A DNA stretch of 64,000 nt from Myxococcales bacterium (GTDB lineage: Bacteria; Myxococcota_A; Bradymonadia; UBA7976; UBA1532). The notes under the pieces were generated by a model, which was not told the origin of the DNA, ran no database searches, and saw only the letters and a program-made list of their open reading frames with translations. Made by a program: the position numbers and the translations under genes. Positions within the stretch are counted from its first letter, which is position 1. Every line of letters starts with the position of its first letter. Shown piece after piece: positions 18,780-28,500 of this stretch. The stretch is from assembly GCA_020633555.1 (NCBI GenBank), contig JACKDL010000003.1, positions 248,001 through 312,000 on the forward strand, in the 5' to 3' direction.

Positions 18780-19774
18780 TCCCCCCCTGGCCCGGCATGG
18801 TGCCCGGCCCGCCCTGGGGGCCCGTGCGGCACCTGTGGGCCGCGGTCGAGGCGCCCGACGCCGCCGGGCTGCGGCAGGCGCTGGCCCATCTGCGGCCGGC
18901 GCTGGCCCATCACACCGAGGTGCGGGTGCGCTACCCCGCGCTGGATCCCGCGCTGGCGGCCGTCCACTCGGCGTGGGTGGCCGAGACGGGCGCCGACGGG
19001 GCGGCCCCCTGGTGCCTGAGCCCCCTGCCCGGCCAGCGGGCGGCCGCCCAGGCGGTGGCCACGCCCCCCGACTGCGCCGGCTGCCTGCTCTACCAGCCCG
19101 GCCGCTGCCCGGGGCTGGGGCAGGCCCCGCGCCCCTGGGCCGAGGTGCTGCCGCAGGCGCCGCCGCTGCGACCCGTGCCGCCGCTGGCCGACCTGACCGA
19201 CGCCGACTTCGCCGGCGATCACCCCGTGGGCAACTGGCGCCCCGCGCCCGCCGACATCGACCGCCTGGCCCAAGCCGCCGGACGGGCCGGCGGACGGGTG
19301 GTGGATCTGGGGGGCGGCAACGGGCTGTTCGCCGCGCTCCTGGCCGCCCGGGGGCTGGCGGTGACGGTGGTGGACCCCAACGGCAACGGCCCCACGGCGC
19401 CCGGCGTGCGCCGGATCGTGGCACCGGCGGCCGAGGCGGTGGCCCACCTGCAGGCGGACGCGGTGCTCATCTCGTGGCCGCCCACGGGGGTGGATCTGCG
19501 CGGCCCCGCCGAGGCCCTCGATCCGGCCGTGCTGCTGTTGGCCCACGACGGCGAGGGCCTGTGCGGCCGCACGCCCGGGCAGGCCGGGGTGGTGGCGCGC
19601 CCCGACGGCCTGACCTGGTTCCGCTGGCCCGCGGCCGACGACTTCGCGCCCGCGCCCCACCGCCCACTACAGGCCACCTGGCGGGTGCCCAGCTACCGCA
19701 GCCTGGTGGCTGGCCACGCCGCCCGAGACGGCGTGGTGGCCGTCCACGCGCCCTTCCCAGTGCCCGTGGTGTAG
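18764..19774 (+). CDS. SAM-dependent methyltransferase-like protein with Cys motif
   Basis: 336 residues if begun at the GTG that overlaps the dehydrogenase by 16 bp; an ATG at 18797 is an alternative. A class I methyltransferase motif I is seen in the middle (VVDLGGGNGLFAALLAARG), followed by an acidic residue at the end of the next strand (VTVVDPNG). N-terminal to it is a three-Cys cluster (DCAGCLLYQPGRCPG) that could bind a metal or an Fe-S centre. The substrate is unknown, and catalytic activity is uncertain because the rest of the fold is divergent. Overlap with the dehydrogenase suggests one transcript. Confidence 0.65.
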   Translation: MADPLIPPWPGMVPGPPWGPVRHLWAAVEAPDAAGLRQALAHLRPALAHHTEVRVRYPALDPALAAVHSAWVAETGADGAAPWCLSPLPGQRAAAQAVATPPDCAGCLLYQPGRCPGLGQAPRPWAEVLPQAPPLRPVPPLADLTDADFAGDHPVGNWRPAPADIDRLAQAAGRAGGRVVDLGGGNGLFAALLAARGLAVTVVDPNGNGPTAPGVRRIVAPAAEAVAHLQADAVLISWPPTGVDLRGPAEALDPAVLLLAHDGEGLCGRTPGQAGVVARPDGLTWFRWPAADDFAPAPHRPLQATWRVPSYRSLVAGHAARDGVVAVHAPFPVPVV

Positions 19775-19792
19775 CCGGCGTGGCGTCGCCGG
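19775..19792. terminator. Small hairpin between convergent genes
   Basis: A 6-bp perfect stem (19775-19780 with 19787-19792) directly follows the methyltransferase-like stop and lies before the convergent peptidase gene. It has no T tract. Confidence 0.25.
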
Positions 19793-19829
19793 TGCCAAGC
19801 CCGGTGCCACTGCCAGCGCCCGTGTCAGA

Positions 19830-20204
19830 TCAGTGGGGCAGGCGGCCCCGCAGGCGGCCCAGGGTCAGGCTCAGGGCCAGCGCGCGCCAGCGGCGCAGCG
19901 GCACCGGGCGGCCGCCGCGCTCGATGGCCACCACCGTGGCCATGACCCGCGCCACAGGCACCCAGCCGTCGCTCTCGGGCAGGGCGTCGCCCTTCGTGAG
20001 CACTCGATCGGCGCGCCGCGCCACGACGCGGTGGATCACCCCCGGCCCGCCGTCGGCGGCGGCCACCCACACCACGGCGCCCAGGCCCCACGGCGCCCGG
20101 GGATCCAGCCGCAGCCGGTCGCCGGAGCGGATGAAGGGCCGCATGCTGCCGCCGGTGGCCCGCAGGTGCACCGGCTCGCCCCGGGCCAGCAGCTCCAGGG
20201 CCAT
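19830..20204 (-). CDS. S24/S26-family (signal-peptidase-like) protease
   Basis: 124 residues. The Ser-containing box GGSMRPFIRSGDRL matches the catalytic Ser region of S24/S26 peptidases. The later VIHRVV and LTKGDALPESDGW match the SipW-type box in which His serves in place of the usual Lys. The last 20 residues are basic with a hydrophobic stretch. It lies 56 bp downstream of the radical SAM gene, at the end of a minus-strand run with an HprK-related kinase and a precursor-like peptide. Leader removal or export-linked processing of that peptide is a reasonable guess. The ATG at 20204 is the only good start between the preceding stop and the Ser box. Confidence 0.75.
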   Translation of the reverse strand: MALELLARGEPVHLRATGGSMRPFIRSGDRLRLDPRAPWGLGAVVWVAAADGGPGVIHRVVARRADRVLTKGDALPESDGWVPVARVMATVVAIERGGRPVPLRRWRALALSLTLGRLRGRLPH

Positions 20205-20260
20205 CTGATCCGCGGCCCGGGCCTGGGCGGGGCCGGGCGGGGCCTGGGCGGGCGGGGGTG

Positions 20261-21490
20261 TCAGCGGCGGGGGTCCACGATCTGCACCAGCCCCAGGGGC
20301 AGGCGGTCGGCGGGGCGCGCCAGGCCCTGCTTGCGGGCGTGGAACTGGCGCTCGGCGAAGGTGGGCGGCCCGTCGAACAGGGCCTCGGCCTCGGGGCTGC
20401 CCGGCGCGGGCACGGGCGCGCCGGCCTCGTTCAGCCGGTTCATGTGCTCCAGCGCCGCCATGGTCATGTGGGTGCGCTCGCACACGTAGGGGCTGCGGGC
20501 GCCCGGGTCGCCCGTCTCGGCGTGGCTGATGCCGGGGCAGTAGCCGCACTTGCCGTGGAAGGCGCAGCCGCCGCAGCCCTTGTCCAGGTAGCTGGCCCGG
20601 GTCACCTGGCGCTGCTCGGCGATCTTCTCGCTCTCGTACCACAGCGCCTTGAAGCTGTGCTCCCGCAGGCTGCCGATGGGATCGCGCCAGTTGATGCAGG
20701 GGAACAGCCGCCCATCGGGGCTGATGTACCCGCTCACCGTGCCCGCCGAGCAGGTGCGCGCCGAGCTGGGCGCGTCGGGCATGCTCTCCAGGGTGTGCAC
20801 GTGGGCCCGGTGGGGCTCCATGCCCTTCATCATGGCCAGCATGCGCTCGCTGAAGTGCACCCCGATGCTGCACAGGCCGAAGTCGAGCTGGTCGTCGTTG
20901 ACGATGCTGGCGTCCAGCTCCCACTTGGCGCCGATCTCGCGGGCCAGCTCGCCCACGCCGAACCAGCCCACCTTGTTGTGCACCATCACGGGGGTCTTGA
21001 ACTGCACCTCGACCCCGCGGGCCACGAGCCGGCGGGCCGCGTCCAGGGTCTTCTGGTGGCTGCCCGGCACCAGGGTCACCGCCTCGTGCTCCGCGGGATC
21101 GACGCTGTAGACCGACACGCTCACCCGGGCCAGGCCCAGGGCGGCCAGCTCGTCGGCCAGGGCGTCGTCGATGAAGTTGCCGTGGGTGTTGATCTTGACG
21201 TCGAAGTCCCGCGCCCGGGCCGCCTTCAGGAAGTCCAGGGCGTCGGGCCGCAGGAACGGATCGCCGCCGCTCACCAGCAGCCCCATCACCCCGGCGTCCA
21301 CGAGCTGGTCCAGGATGCCCTCCATCTCGGGCAAGATCAGCTCGGGCTGGCGGCGGTCCGTCAGGTAGCAGTGCACGCACTTGTGATCGCAGCGCCAGGT
21401 CAGATCCCAGTGCACGTGCAGGGGGATCGCCTTCTCGAAGGCGTGATCGAGGAAGGTCCCTAGCTTTGCCTCTGGACCGCACTCAGCCAT
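20261..21490 (-). CDS. Radical SAM/SPASM peptide-modifying enzyme
   Basis: 409 residues. The radical SAM cluster CX3CX2C is at residues 34-41 (WRCDHKCVHCY), followed by GGDPF for SAM binding. The C-terminal third has a SPASM-type Cys set (CSAG, PCINW, CGGCAFHGKCGYC, VCERTH) for auxiliary Fe-S clusters. SPASM proteins commonly install thioether, C-C or similar crosslinks in ribosomal peptides, or act in cofactor maturation. The start is fixed by AGGAGG four bases before the ATG; it overlaps the upstream kinase by 31 bp, so the two are translationally linked. The natural substrate candidate is the 63-residue peptide two genes upstream. Confidence 0.9.
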   Translation of the reverse strand: MAECGPEAKLGTFLDHAFEKAIPLHVHWDLTWRCDHKCVHCYLTDRRQPELILPEMEGILDQLVDAGVMGLLVSGGDPFLRPDALDFLKAARARDFDVKINTHGNFIDDALADELAALGLARVSVSVYSVDPAEHEAVTLVPGSHQKTLDAARRLVARGVEVQFKTPVMVHNKVGWFGVGELAREIGAKWELDASIVNDDQLDFGLCSIGVHFSERMLAMMKGMEPHRAHVHTLESMPDAPSSARTCSAGTVSGYISPDGRLFPCINWRDPIGSLREHSFKALWYESEKIAEQRQVTRASYLDKGCGGCAFHGKCGYCPGISHAETGDPGARSPYVCERTHMTMAALEHMNRLNEAGAPVPAPGSPEAEALFDGPPTFAERQFHARKQGLARPADRLPLGLVQIVDPRR

Positions 21491-22311
21491 GGCCCCTCCT
21501 TCGGGAACGTCAGCGCCACGCACTCGGGCGCGGCGGCGGCGATGTCACAGGCCCGCTCGAACGCCTGCGCGCGCTCGGCCGGGGCGTCGTCGTACCAGGC
21601 CACGCAGGCCATCAGCCAGGCGGCGGCCGCGGCCCGGTCCAACGGTCGGGCACGCGGGCGCGGGCCCCACCCGGGCCGCGCCAACACCCGCAGCGGCGCC
21701 GGTGCCCGCTGGAGCGGCGCGGCGCGCCCCGCGCTCCAGAAGGGGCTGGGCCACACCACGTAGCCGCCCTCGCCCGGCACCACCATGGGCAGCTCGTCGC
21801 TCAGCACCCGCGCGAAGCCCGCCGTGCGCGCGGCCGTGGTCTTGCCCGCGCCCGAGGGCCCCGGGATCAGCCAGGCGCACCCGGCGTCGTCGACCCCGGC
21901 CGACGCGTGCAGCAACAGACCCCCGTGGGCCAGCAGAAGTCGCGTCAGGCTGAGCTGCACCGCGGCCTCCAGGGCGTGGGCGCTGCCGTCGGTCCAGGCC
22001 CGATCCCCGTCCGGGGCCGCCTCGAAGGCCAGGTCCCACCGGTCCAGGCGGTGCGCCACCCCCGGCGGGGTCGCCGTGCCGCCTCGCCGATCCCGAGCGG
22101 ACTCTAGCGGAACCCCGAGGGGCAGACCGTTCGATTCCATCGAGTCCGTCGGCAGGTGCGGGTTGCGCCAGCCCGGGCGCGCCACCACGGTCAGCCGGCG
22201 CTGGGCCGGCCCGGGGGCGTCGGTGCGGTAGAAAGCCAGATCGGCGGGCCAGTGGGTCTGGCCCTGCACGTCGACGGCCAGGTGCAGGCCGCCGAGCCCC
22301 AGCGTGTGCAC
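21460..22311 (-). CDS. HprK-related kinase (peptide-tailoring type)
   Basis: 283 residues from a GTG that lies 5 bases after the stop of the peptide gene. A P-loop GPSGAGKT is at residues 151-158, preceded by the HPr-kinase-like LLHASAG, and followed by LSDELPMV, matching the HPr kinase/phosphorylase C-terminal fold without the N-terminal receiver-like domain. HprK-related kinases of this kind occur in peptide gene clusters with PqqD-like proteins. In the paeninodin-type lasso peptides they phosphorylate the C-terminal Ser of the precursor. The neighbouring precursor-like peptide here also ends in Ser. Confidence 0.85.
   Translation of the reverse strand: MHTLGLGGLHLAVDVQGQTHWPADLAFYRTDAPGPAQRRLTVVARPGWRNPHLPTDSMESNGLPLGVPLESARDRRGGTATPPGVAHRLDRWDLAFEAAPDGDRAWTDGSAHALEAAVQLSLTRLLLAHGGLLLHASAGVDDAGCAWLIPGPSGAGKTTAARTAGFARVLSDELPMVVPGEGGYVVWPSPFWSAGRAAPLQRAPAPLRVLARPGWGPRPRARPLDRAAAAAWLMACVAWYDDAPAERAQAFERACDIAAAAPECVALTFPKEGPWLSAVQRQS
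21495..21500 (-). promoter_or_regulatory. Ribosome binding site of the radical SAM gene
   Basis: A perfect AGGAGG on the minus strand lies 4 bases before the ATG at 21490 and inside the kinase coding region. It decides this start over an in-frame ATG 11 codons upstream. Confidence 0.8.
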
Positions 22312-22316
22312 GGGGC

Positions 22317-22508
22317 TCAGGACTGCAGCGCGCAGCTCCCGAAGGGGGGCGCGGCGTTCATCAGGTTGGAGCCGCAGGCCAGCGACCCGCGCTCGAACGC
22401 CAGGGAGGTGACGAAGCCGGGCTTCTCGTAGGGGCGCTTGGCCTTGGGGGCCGGGCCGCCCTCGGCGGTGGGCTGCGCCCGGTCCGCCCGCGTGTTCTTG
22501 GTGCTCAT
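22317..22508 (-). CDS. Putative RiPP precursor peptide
   Basis: 63 residues. The N-terminal half is polar and leader-like; residues 25-33 (RPYEKPGFV) carry a YxxP motif like the one that PqqD-type recognition proteins bind in lasso and related leaders. The C-terminal part (GSLACGSNLMNAAPPFGSC, then ALQS) has two Cys at 45 and 59 and ends in Ser. GGAGAGG lies 5 bases before the ATG at 22508, so this start is preferred to 22523. It is followed 5 bases later by the HprK-related kinase and then the radical SAM/SPASM gene. I infer a ribosomally made, modified peptide; the chemistry is unknown. Confidence 0.8.
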   Translation of the reverse strand: MSTKNTRADRAQPTAEGGPAPKAKRPYEKPGFVTSLAFERGSLACGSNLMNAAPPFGSCALQS

Positions 22509-22563
22509 GGCCTCTCCGCTCATGCCTGAGGGTTGGACCCGCGCCGCGCGGGCCCTGTCCCAA

Positions 22564-25500
22564 TCAATGGTAGATCACCACCAGCAGCTCGCTGGCGTCC
22601 GCATCGAACGACATGACGACCAGATCGTCGCGGCCGTCGCCGTTCATGTCGCCCACGCCCGCCACGCCCTGCTTCACCCGGTTGGGGGTGCGCAGCCGCA
22701 CGTCGGGCAGCCGGGGCTGGTTGCCCTGGCCGAAGCGCCCGTTGCCGTCGTTGTACAGCACCAGGGCGTCGAGGGCGCGGCCCTGATCGTCGGCGTGGGT
22801 GACGATGAGGTCCACCGCCCCGTCGCCGTTCACGTCGCCGGCCAGATCGAAGTCGACGCCGAACTGCACCTCCGAGGCCGCCACGCAGTCCAGGGTGTTC
22901 AGGTCCTGATCGAACACGGCGATGCGCTTGCCCACGTAATCGCCCACGAGCACGTCGGGCCGGCCGTTCACGTCGCCGTCCAGATCCACGCCACCGGCCA
23001 GATCGCTGCCGAAGGTCACGCCCGCCGCGCGGCAGGGGTGCTCCAGCGCCGTGTTGCGGGGATCGTCGGCCAGGTCATACTCCGCCGGCAGGTTGGCGCC
23101 GCCGTAGTAGACGAAGGTGTAGTCGAAGGCGCCGCCGTCCGAGACCAGCACGTCGTCAAAGCCGTCGCCGTCCAGATCGCCGGCGGGGGCGGCCCGGCGC
23201 CCGGCCTGGCCGGCGTTGGCCAGGCCCGCGGGCACCACCAGGGCGGTGCGGCCCGCCGCGGCGTCCAGCTCGAAGGCGTTCATCACGGCCGGCCACTGGT
23301 CGGTAGGCCGCCCGGCGACCAGGTAGGCCTGGGTGGCCCCGCCGGCCACGCTGCCGCCGATGAGCAGATCGCCGTAGGGCTGCGCCTCACCGTCCAGGCG
23401 GTTCACGTCGCCCACCCCCACCACGCTGTAGGCCACCCGCCCGGTGCGGATGCTCACGTCGGGGGTCAGCACGTCGTTGCGGTCGCAGTCCCCGCCTGCC
23501 GGGCAGCCGAAGTACACGGCCACCACGGTGGTGAAGGTGGCCTGCTCGAAGCCCACCACCGCGAAGTCGTTGGCGCCGTCGCCGTTGACGTCGCCCAGGG
23601 CGCCCGCGCCGGCGCCGAAGTACAGGCCCCAGACGGAGTCGGGCACCACCAGCGGCTGCACGTCGGCGGCCGCCGCGGCGTCCAAATCGGCGCGGCCGAA
23701 CACCAGCGCGGTCTGGGCGCCCGGGGTGGGCACCTGCGCCAGGTTGATCAGCACGTCGGCCAGGCCGTCGCCGTCCACGTCGCCCACGGGGTGCACCGTG
23801 CCGGTCTCGTTGACCACCTGATCGGTGTTCCAGGCGCCGCCGCGGGCGGTCACGGGCAGGCTCACCCGGCCCAGGCTCAGATCCACCTGCACCGAGCGCA
23901 CCGGGCCCAGCCGCCCCACGTCGTCCACCGCGCGGATGGCCACGTGATGCACGTTGTTCAGGGCCAGGCCCTCGACCACCAGGGTCTCGACCTCGCCGGG
24001 CGCGGCGGTCGCGGGCTGCGGATCCATCACCGTGGCGGCGGTCCACGCCGCCTCGTTGGCGATGGCCGCGGTGGCCCGCCGCATGCGGTAGCCGGCCACG
24101 ATGCCGCCCTCGGCGCCGTCTTCGCCGGGCGCGGTGAAGCTGAACTCCACCGTGGTCGCTCGCGGATCGGTGACGGTGACCTGGGCCTCGACGGCCCCCG
24201 GGGCGCCCGGATCGGCGTTGACCTGGCGGGTGGCGCAGCCCTCGTGGCCCACGGCGTCGGCCACGCAGATGCGCACCGCGTGCTGCCCGGGGGTCAGGGT
24301 GACGGCCCGGCTGAAGAGCACGGGCGAGCCGGCGCCCACGGCGAGCGGGCCCGCCACCACCTGGCCATCCAGCGCCACGGTGGCGGTGCGGGCGGTGGTG
24401 CGGGGCGCCTCGGTCACGCTCACCACGAACAGGCCCTGCAGGCCCGGGGTGGCGGGATCCGCGTCGTCGATCACCACGGCGGGATCGTTGGCCGGGGTCT
24501 GGAAGGTCACGGTGGGCGAGGTGAGATCCACCGCCACCGGACGGGCCGGCGACAGGGTCGCGTCGGCGCCCGCCTGCACCCGCAGGCTCAGCGTGTAGGT
24601 GCCCTCGGGCAGGGCGGCGTCCAGGGCGACGGCCCCGTCCACCCCCGCCACGCCCTGGGCCAGCACCTGGGCGCCGTCGGCCAGCAGCTCCACGGCCGCT
24701 CCGGCGCAGCCGGGATCCAGCAGATCCACCTGGCCGGCGATGGCGCGGGTCAGGCTGCCCTGGCCCACCACGCCGTCGGCCGGGCCGAAGACGGTGGGAT
24801 CGCCGTCCAGGCCCACGAGGCGGCTGGTGCAGCCGCCCACGTCCACGGTGATGTTCACCGGATCGCTGGTGCCCACGTTGCCGCACAGATCGGTGCCCAC
24901 GGCGGTGACCGCGTGGGCCCCCGGGGTCAGGGTCAGCCGGGCGGCCAGGGTGCCGTCGAAGTCGGCGGGGATGGTCAGCGGGGTGGGCGTGGTGCTCAGG
25001 GGCGCGCCGCCGCTGCGGAAGCTCACCGGCGCGCCGGCCTCGATGCCGTCCGCCGGATCGAACACCGCCTGGGCGTCGAGCTGGAAGCCGTCGGCTGCGT
25101 CGCTGTCGGCGTCGTCGGCCGCGCCGTAGATGCGATCGGCCTCCAGGCCGGCCAGGGTGACGCTGGGCGCCACGGTGTCCACCTCGAAGGCCACGGGGCG
25201 GGGGCGGGTCCAGTCGGGCCGACCCGCCAGCAGGTCGAAGCCGCCCACGCTGGCCACGTTCCCGCAGCCGTCGGTGGCCGTCAACGTGGCGGACTGCTGG
25301 CCCTCGGCCAGGGTCACGCGCGGGAAGGTGAGCTGCGGCGTGGTCACGCCCGGCAGGGCCGTCTGATTCGCCCCGGCGGTCAGGGCCAGATCCACCGGCT
25401 CGTCGGCGGTGCCGCCCGTCTGGGCGCTGAAGACGTACTGCAGGCCCACGGCGTCCACGTCGGTGTCGGCCTGGGCGTTCAGGCAGCTATCCGCCGCCAG

Positions 25501-28500
25501 GTTCAGCAGGGCCAGGGCCGGCGGCTGCACGTCCACGGTGACGGCCACGCCGTTGCCGCCCTCGCCCTCGGCGGGCAGGGGGTTGCCCGCCACGTCACGG
25601 CCGCGCAGGTAGATGCCGTGGGTCTCGCCGCCCGCCAGGTTCAAACGCAGCTCGCCCGCGTTGCCCTGCACCTGCACGTTGCCGAGCACCCGGTTGCCGC
25701 CCTCGGACAGCACGTTGACGGTCTGCCCGTTCTCCAGGCCCTCGGTGGTGAAGCGCAGGGTGACGGCGGCGGTGTTGTTGCCGTCGTCGCGGTTCAGGCG
25801 CTCCTGGCGGTTGACGCACTGGTCGTCGCCCACCTCGACCACCTGCACCGACGTGACCGCCGGGGCCTCGCAGTCGGCCCGCAGGGCGATGGGCTGGCTG
25901 GTGACGCGCTCACCGAAGCGGCCCACCACGGTCAGCGTGTGCACGCCGGTCTGCAGCGAGATGGGGCAGCGCACCAGGTTGCCGGGCACCGCCACGCAGC
26001 CGGCGCTGTCGGGATCCACCGCGCCGGACTCGCCGTTGCACAGCTCCGGGCCGGCGCCCTGGGCGAAGTCGGTGCAGACGGTGTACTCGGCCTCCAGGCC
26101 CAGCCCGAAGGTGGTGGCCACCAGGGTGTACTGGCAGCCGGCCACCTGCGGCTTGGTGTCGATGGCCGCGCGCAGGCTCTGGTTGTTGTTGGGATCCACC
26201 ACCACGATCGAGGCGCCCGCCTCAACGGTCACCGGGTTCACGCGCTGCACCGCGTTGCCGCAGGTGTCGGCGGTGGTGCCGGTGAAGGTCACCTGGCCCT
26301 GGGGCAGGGTGAGCTGGGGCAGGGCCAGATCGGCGCAGTCCTCGCCAGCGGGCACCTGAAGGTCGAACCGGCCGCCCTGGATCACCGGGTTGGTGACCAC
26401 CGTCAGCCCGGCGCCACCGGCGCCGCAGACCCGCACCCGAGGGGTGAGCTGCACGCCGGCCGCCTCGGGCACGTCGCGGCGATCCTCGTCGTTGGCGGGG
26501 GTGATCACGGCGCCGAGCAGCGGGTTCAGGTAGCTGAGCTGGGGCGCGACCCGGTCCACGTCCACCTGGGCGATGCCCTCGCCGGTCTGGCCCGCGCCGT
26601 CGGTGACCCGCGCGGTGAAGCTGCAGGCGCCCTCCGCGGGCAAGGTCACGGGCGGGAAGGTCACGGTCAGATCGGCCCGCACGGGGGCCTCGACCGCCTG
26701 CACGGCGCCGCAGTCGGCCTCGAGGACGGCCAGATCGCCCGCCTCGGCCCGCTGCACGTCCGCGGTGACGGCGAGCTGGAAGCCGGGCGCCGGCGAGGCG
26801 TCCGCCACCGCGGCGTTGATGCAGTCGCCCAGGGCGCGGATGGCCACGGCGGGGCTGCGGAACAGCACGGTGACCGTGCTGACGGGGCCGGCGTTGCTGC
26901 CGTCGGCGTTGCGGCCCTGCAGGAAGTAGGCGATGGGGTTCACCTGGCCGGCGGGGGCGGGCAGGGTGACGCGCACCACCGCCGAGCCGTCGGCGCCCAC
27001 GGCCTCGGGGCCGAAGGGCTGGCCGTTGACGGTGACCTCGATCTCGTCGCCCTGGGCCAGGGCGGTGGCCACGGTGACGTCGATCTGCACGCCGGCGGTG
27101 GCCGGATCCAGATCGGCCACGCTGGCCGCGATGCGGGCGCCGTCCGCGGGCGCCTCGACGGTGATGCGCGGCGGGCAGCCGACGGTGTTCAGGGTGGCCT
27201 GGAGCTCCTGGGCGTTGCCGGCGCAGTCCACGGCGCTCACCACCAGCGGGTTGGCGCCGTCCAGCAGCGTCACCTGGGGCACCACCACCCGCCCGGCGTC
27301 ATCCACCGGGAAGCAGTCGGCCTGGCCGCCGTTCAGGGTCAGGCACACCTCGGCCACGTTGCCGTCCACCACGTCCAGGGTCAGCGGCGTCTGCACGCAG
27401 TTGGCCAGGTCGCCGTCGGCGTCGTCGGCCACGCCCAGGGGGTTGTCCACGGCCGGGGCCACCAGCCCCAGCACCGGCACGGTGCGGTCCACCACCACCG
27501 GGAACAGGTTGGGCGCCACGGCCACGTCCACGTTGCCCTGCACCGTGCCCCACACCCGCAGGACGTAGGCGCCCTCGGGCAGCGCCGCCGGGCCGTCGGG
27601 CCCGCCGAACTCCACCTGGTAGCCCTGGTTGCCCGTGGCCGCCAGCGGCGCCTCGGACACGGTCACGCCCTCGCCGTTGAGGATCTGCGCCTGCAGCGCG
27701 GGATCGTTGCCGTCCAGGTTGGTGCCCACGCCGCCCACGGGCAGGGTGGCGCCCACGCAGGCGCGGCCGTCCACCACCTCGGGGGACTGCACGGCGAAGG
27801 TGGGGGCCTCGAAGAGCACCTGCCAGGTGGTCTCGGGGAAGGCCTCGGGCGCGTTGGGGGCGTCCTCGAGCACGGGGCGGCAGCGCAGCAGCCCCTCGTC
27901 GCCGGGCACCAGGGTGATGCGCACGACGCCATTGCCCTCGGCGTCCAGGGCGCTGCGACGCAGCGGCATGTTGTGCCGGCGCACCCACACGGCGCCGTTG
28001 TCGGCGCTGCACTCCACGCCGATGTCGTAGTCCACGCCGTCGTCGTGGCCGTCGATCACCTGCACGGTGGCGTCCACCTGCAGCAGCGCGAGCTGCGGAT
28101 CGGCGTCGTCGGCGCCCGTGATCAGGGCCAGGTCGGCCGGGGCCACCAGGCGGGCCTGGGGCACGACGCCGTCGAAGCACACGGTGTACTCGGGCGAGGT
28201 GGCCTGGCCGGTGCACGGGTCGTCGTAGCCGGCGGTGACCGTGTGGCAGGTGGCCGTGGGGGCCACGGGCACGGCGAAGCTGAAGGCGCCGCCCTCGGCC
28301 ACCTGGGCCTCGGCGGGGGCGCCCTCCAGGGGCGGGTTGAAGGTCAGGCTCACCGCCTGCCCGGCGGGCACGCCCTGCGAGATCCCGCTGATGGTCCAGG
28401 CGCCCTCGGCGGCGTCCGCCACCAGGAGGTCGTTCGCCAGCCGCAGGTTCAGGTTGAGGGTCGCCGGCGAGCCGGCGGCCGTCAGGTCGTAGGGGGCCAC

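Noticed and set aside
20261..21490. Heme d1 or cofactor radical SAM enzyme instead of a peptide modifier
   Set aside because: The linked precursor, PqqD-like and HprK-related genes favour a peptide substrate; the alternative is kept only as a low possibility.
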